Below are positions 60,820 through 64,000 of a DNA stretch of 64,000 nucleotides, one piece after another. The notes under the pieces were generated by a model, which was not told where the DNA came from, searched no databases, and saw nothing but the letters and a program-made list of their open reading frames with translations. A program made the position numbers and the translations under genes. The stretch spans positions 124,001 through 188,000 of the forward strand of contig NC_052393.1 in the NCBI RefSeq assembly GCF_009389715.1, in the 5' to 3' direction. This DNA comes from Phoenix dactylifera. Its lineage: Eukaryota > Streptophyta > Magnoliopsida > Arecales > Arecaceae. Numbering within the stretch: the first letter of the stretch is position 1; every line of letters begins with the position of its first letter.

Positions 60820-63800
60820 CTCCTTTTCTCTATCCCTTCATTCGACGCATGTTCCAGTGGTCAGGTGGCGAGCCACCATCCACTTCATCTGCAATTATTA
60901 TTATTATTATTATTATTATTTGGCCCCTCTTCCTTTCTCTCCAGAGGATTTAGCCTATCTATCTATGGTTTAGTATTTTGATGGTTGTACATCGCCATCT
61001 ATCCTAACCTACACAGGTGGAGAGAGGACAAGGGGAAGGAAGCATTCCATTGGGAGATGTTTATCTAGTGTTTACCTCTCCACTGCAAAAGAAAGAAACA
61101 AACAGGTAGTATTGGAGCGTTGATGATTATAATATGATGGAAAGGACCCTGGTTTCTCGTGGAGATGAACGCTCTCTCACTCTGCTCTCTTCGGTGCGTG
61201 CCTGCTTGATATTTGTATAATACACCGGCAGCGGCACCCACTACCCTAAACAAATGGGGATCCAATGCCTTATATATATATATATATACATACATATATC
61301 TCCTCCCCTGACCTGGCACAGCCCGACGGGAAAAGGAAAGCACCAAGAAAAGGATTATAAGAACGCATGTGATTCTTTGTGAATGGAAAACAGAGGAGGA
61401 ATATAAACCGGTGGGGAGGTTTCCATACTTTTGCTTTTGTTCTGTTTTACTGCACGGTGGGTTCTCCGAGATGAGTTTTTCTAATCCTTCTTTTTCCCAT
61501 TTTTTTTTTAAAGAAAGAAAGAGAGAGAGAGAGAGAGAGTTTTAGAGCTAATTCATAGTTTGCCACGCCTGCCTTCTTTTTCTTTAAGCACGCGGTAACC
61601 AAGATTGTGTTACACCAATAGGCAGATGATACATGTGCCGACGGTAATTATGGAGGAATGCAGTGGCTTTGTGGCTCGGAACACCTTGCTCGACAAAAAA
61701 AATTACTAGAAAAACAATGACGGATTAAGAAAGGGTCATAAACTTGCGGTCCGCCATGCTACGGGAAACTTGTAGTCTGCTGTATGCCCTTTTCCGAATA
61801 GGTCAGCAGATGTGATTGGCCAGCTTTGTCCTACCAACGCCATTCAACAGCACACCTTAACTTGCAAGTCGCAGTGAAAGATTTCTCTGACTGGATTAGA
61901 TAAGTCACTTGATTGATGAACTCATTTTCCAGGATGCCAAATCATTAGCTTGATTGAGCCATCTGATCCCAATCATGTTTGGGATTGCCGATTGGTAAGG
62001 TTTTCAGGTTGGGAATGGAGATGTCACCATCTGCGGTGAATTATCTTCAACTTCCGTTGATCCTTAAATCTTCTGTTATGTAGTGCATTTGAAGATGGTT
62101 TTAGTGATCGCTATGCCATCGCTCCCTTTTCAAAAGCCTTAGGTGCGGTGGAAGTGCAATAAGAGAGTCGAAGTCCCCACCTGAAGACATCCATATGGTG
62201 GGGTTTCTCGACTTACAGAAAGCAGATGACTTTCTCGTTCAAGTGAGAAACCCTTGCAAAGCAGTAAATTTGCCGCACAAGTAAGAATTGCTGGCGGGAT
62301 TTGAAGCAATCATGGGTCCTTACGGCGTTTGGTGCAGGTTTATTAAATGGGTCCCATGATGCAGGCGAGGTGAAAGAGACACCCCCACCCATCCGAAGGA
62401 GTGAATTCTTCTCATTTACTCCGAATCATTCGGTCACTGGAACTAGTAATGGTGGCAGTTTCGGAGGGGGTTGCATGAAAGCTAAGCGAGGTGTCCAGAA
62501 GTAGACACGGTGCCTTTCTTTGGCTGAAGGAACTCATATCCAAAGGCCTTTCCTTTTCCATCTTACACATTGCCCTTTGTGGGGGAGGGAGAAGAGGACG
62601 GTCATTTTCAGGACTCTGGATACGCACAATAGGAGGGCTCGCGTGCTTTGGAGCAAAAGGGATGAGGAGACAATCTTAGTATTGTTTAATAAGGCTGCCT
62701 CCCAAATCTTGTGGTGGAGCATGGGCTAATTTTGGTTCCCAACTCCCATGTCTTTTTCCTGTGTTTAGAAGTAACAAATTGGGCATTTGAAACCTTTGCT
62801 TGATATAACATGGTTTCTATGTGTAGTTCTCTAAATGGCAGACACTCGTTAGTAGTTGAGTATATTCTCTCGATAGAGAAAAGGACTGATTTTTGAAAAA
62901 AAAAAAATTTGTATTAAGTGGTTGTTCCACTCATTATGTTGGTCGATCCAAGCTTTTTACTATTGTACCAAGCAATGATCGTTTATAAATCTATTCTCTT
63001 GATAAGGTTAAATATAGGCTGCAGTGACATTGAAGCATGCCAGACTTTTGTGAACACATCTCTCTCTTTGAAGAGTTGATGCCAAGTTGATCAGCGTGAT
63101 TGCGTATTGTGTCTACAGTTTGCTGGTGCAATTATTTTAGGTAGTTGACAGTTCAAGTTTTATGAAATGTCGCTTTGAGATTTACCAAAAGAAAACAACG
63201 TTGCTTTGAAGATCCTAAAAGCTTCCTCAAGTATTGTGGACTGGATAGCATGGCTTTAGACGTCAGTTGTGAGAAAGTTTCGATGAATGATGGACCAGAA
63301 GTAGTTCAATTTGTACCTTTTGTTTTGGTAAGTCTAGTTCATGATTCAGTAGCTTAAATAGCTTGGTCATAATGTCGTGGATTCAAACAAGAGCAACGGT
63401 TTCTTCACGGAGGAGAAATATTCTGTAGGCTCTTCTTTTTTGGAAGGTGGACGCTGTAGCATCATGTCTTTTGCTTGGTCAAGGAGCCTCAGAGGCGCCA
63501 CAACCATGTGCCCAATATATCTGCTGCAGTACTTGCATTATTACTTATAATAATAATGCAGAAATATTATAGGATTGGAAGAGACGATAAGTGGGACCCA
63601 TAGGCGTCTTATCTACTTGATATACAATACTGAATTTTTTGGAAAAAATAATTTACCGTTGCAGTACCAAATTTTATATTATTATTATTTTATTATTGTA
63701 TCAGCACGCTCAATATAAAAATCAACTTGGTATACTCGTAGTCGGTATATTTTCTATATTGCATATCTATCTGATATAGATATGGTATCGTTGGCATATA

Positions 63801-64000
63801 CGAATATCGACAGGTATCATAAACTTTATTTTGAAGCATATAGCGTGAGGTCCAAGGTAGAGCCACAGGGAGGGCCAAGATGCGTTCAACAGATCTACAT
63901 ACGGTGATGGATGGTGAGGTCACCCGGTGGCTTGACAGAAGATGGATCCAGAGGATGCAGATCCACCCATGAGCGGTTTTGTTCATATGGAAGTGGCCTG
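60820..64000. other. Upstream region of the F-box gene and right-hand flank
   Basis: The first few hundred bases are leader and promoter of the F-box gene and include an (ATT)9 microsatellite at 60894-60920 and a TA run at 61270-61289 that could hold a minus-strand TATA box. A GA run lies at 61521-61539. Beyond 61600, short frames (for example 63175-63357 plus) match nothing I recognise; 63560-63700 is AT-rich with TTA repeats. No gene is supported. Confidence 0.4.

Noticed and set aside
59443..60981. 512-codon plus-strand frame across the F-box/kelch gene
   Set aside because: It is the antisense shadow of the minus-strand gene. High GC removes stop codons in several frames; its translation has no domain, while the minus strand has an F-box and kelch repeats.
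1..64000. CRISPR arrays, bacterial operons, tRNA and rRNA genes
   Set aside because: No regularly spaced direct repeats with unique spacers, no ribosomal sequence, and no tRNA cloverleaf with a GGTTCRA T-loop were noticed; a tRNAscan run would settle the tRNA question.

Overview
This is a plant nuclear window, most likely from a monocot. The non-genic DNA is AT-rich and full of transposons, introns run to several kilobases, one gene is GC-rich and intronless, and the protein sequences look like the monocot forms of their families. A palm is my best guess, from the long TE-filled introns and the character of the LTR fragments, but this is inference and not a species call. I found no bacterial features, CRISPR arrays or rRNA, and noticed no tRNA on reading.

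Layout: (1) 157-573, two exons from the 3' part of a tRNA-dihydrouridine synthase (DUS2-like) gene that begins before the window; its last exon was not found. (2) 2567-7318, a complete hAT DNA transposon with a perfect 8-bp target-site duplication and a four-exon transposase that reads open throughout. Two short non-autonomous elements with related ends lie at 9903-10142 and 37238-37419. (3) 14405-21010, a four-exon NF-YC10/DPB3-like histone-fold gene with a 5.4-kb intron. (4) 23974-25725, a decayed Ty1/copia remnant with a Ty3/gypsy-type solo LTR (24373-25191) inserted in its pol frame. (5) 28774-39999, a complete 19-exon GH35 beta-galactosidase (851 aa, BGAL8 type) with one GC-AG intron. (6) 41287-51569 on the minus strand, a complete eight-exon TMEM115/rhomboid-like membrane protein (320 aa), convergent with the galactosidase gene. 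(7) 51830-53780, a very AT-rich tract with a degenerate tandem repeat. (8) 59566-60819 on the minus strand, an intronless F-box/kelch protein (417 aa).

The host genes are unrelated housekeeping or regulatory functions (tRNA modification, chromatin/transcription, cell-wall galactan turnover, Golgi trafficking, ubiquitin-ligase adaptor) and do not form a pathway. The shared theme is transposon activity: most long introns and spacers hold recognisable element remnants, and the intact hAT copy sits beside candidate non-autonomous relatives. Its promoter, which has a TATA box as the loop of a perfect hairpin downstream of arrays of inverted hexamers, is the least ordinary sequence here.

Exon boundaries were deduced by hand from reading frame, splice dinucleotides and family conservation. 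In the genes called complete, every exon joins in frame.
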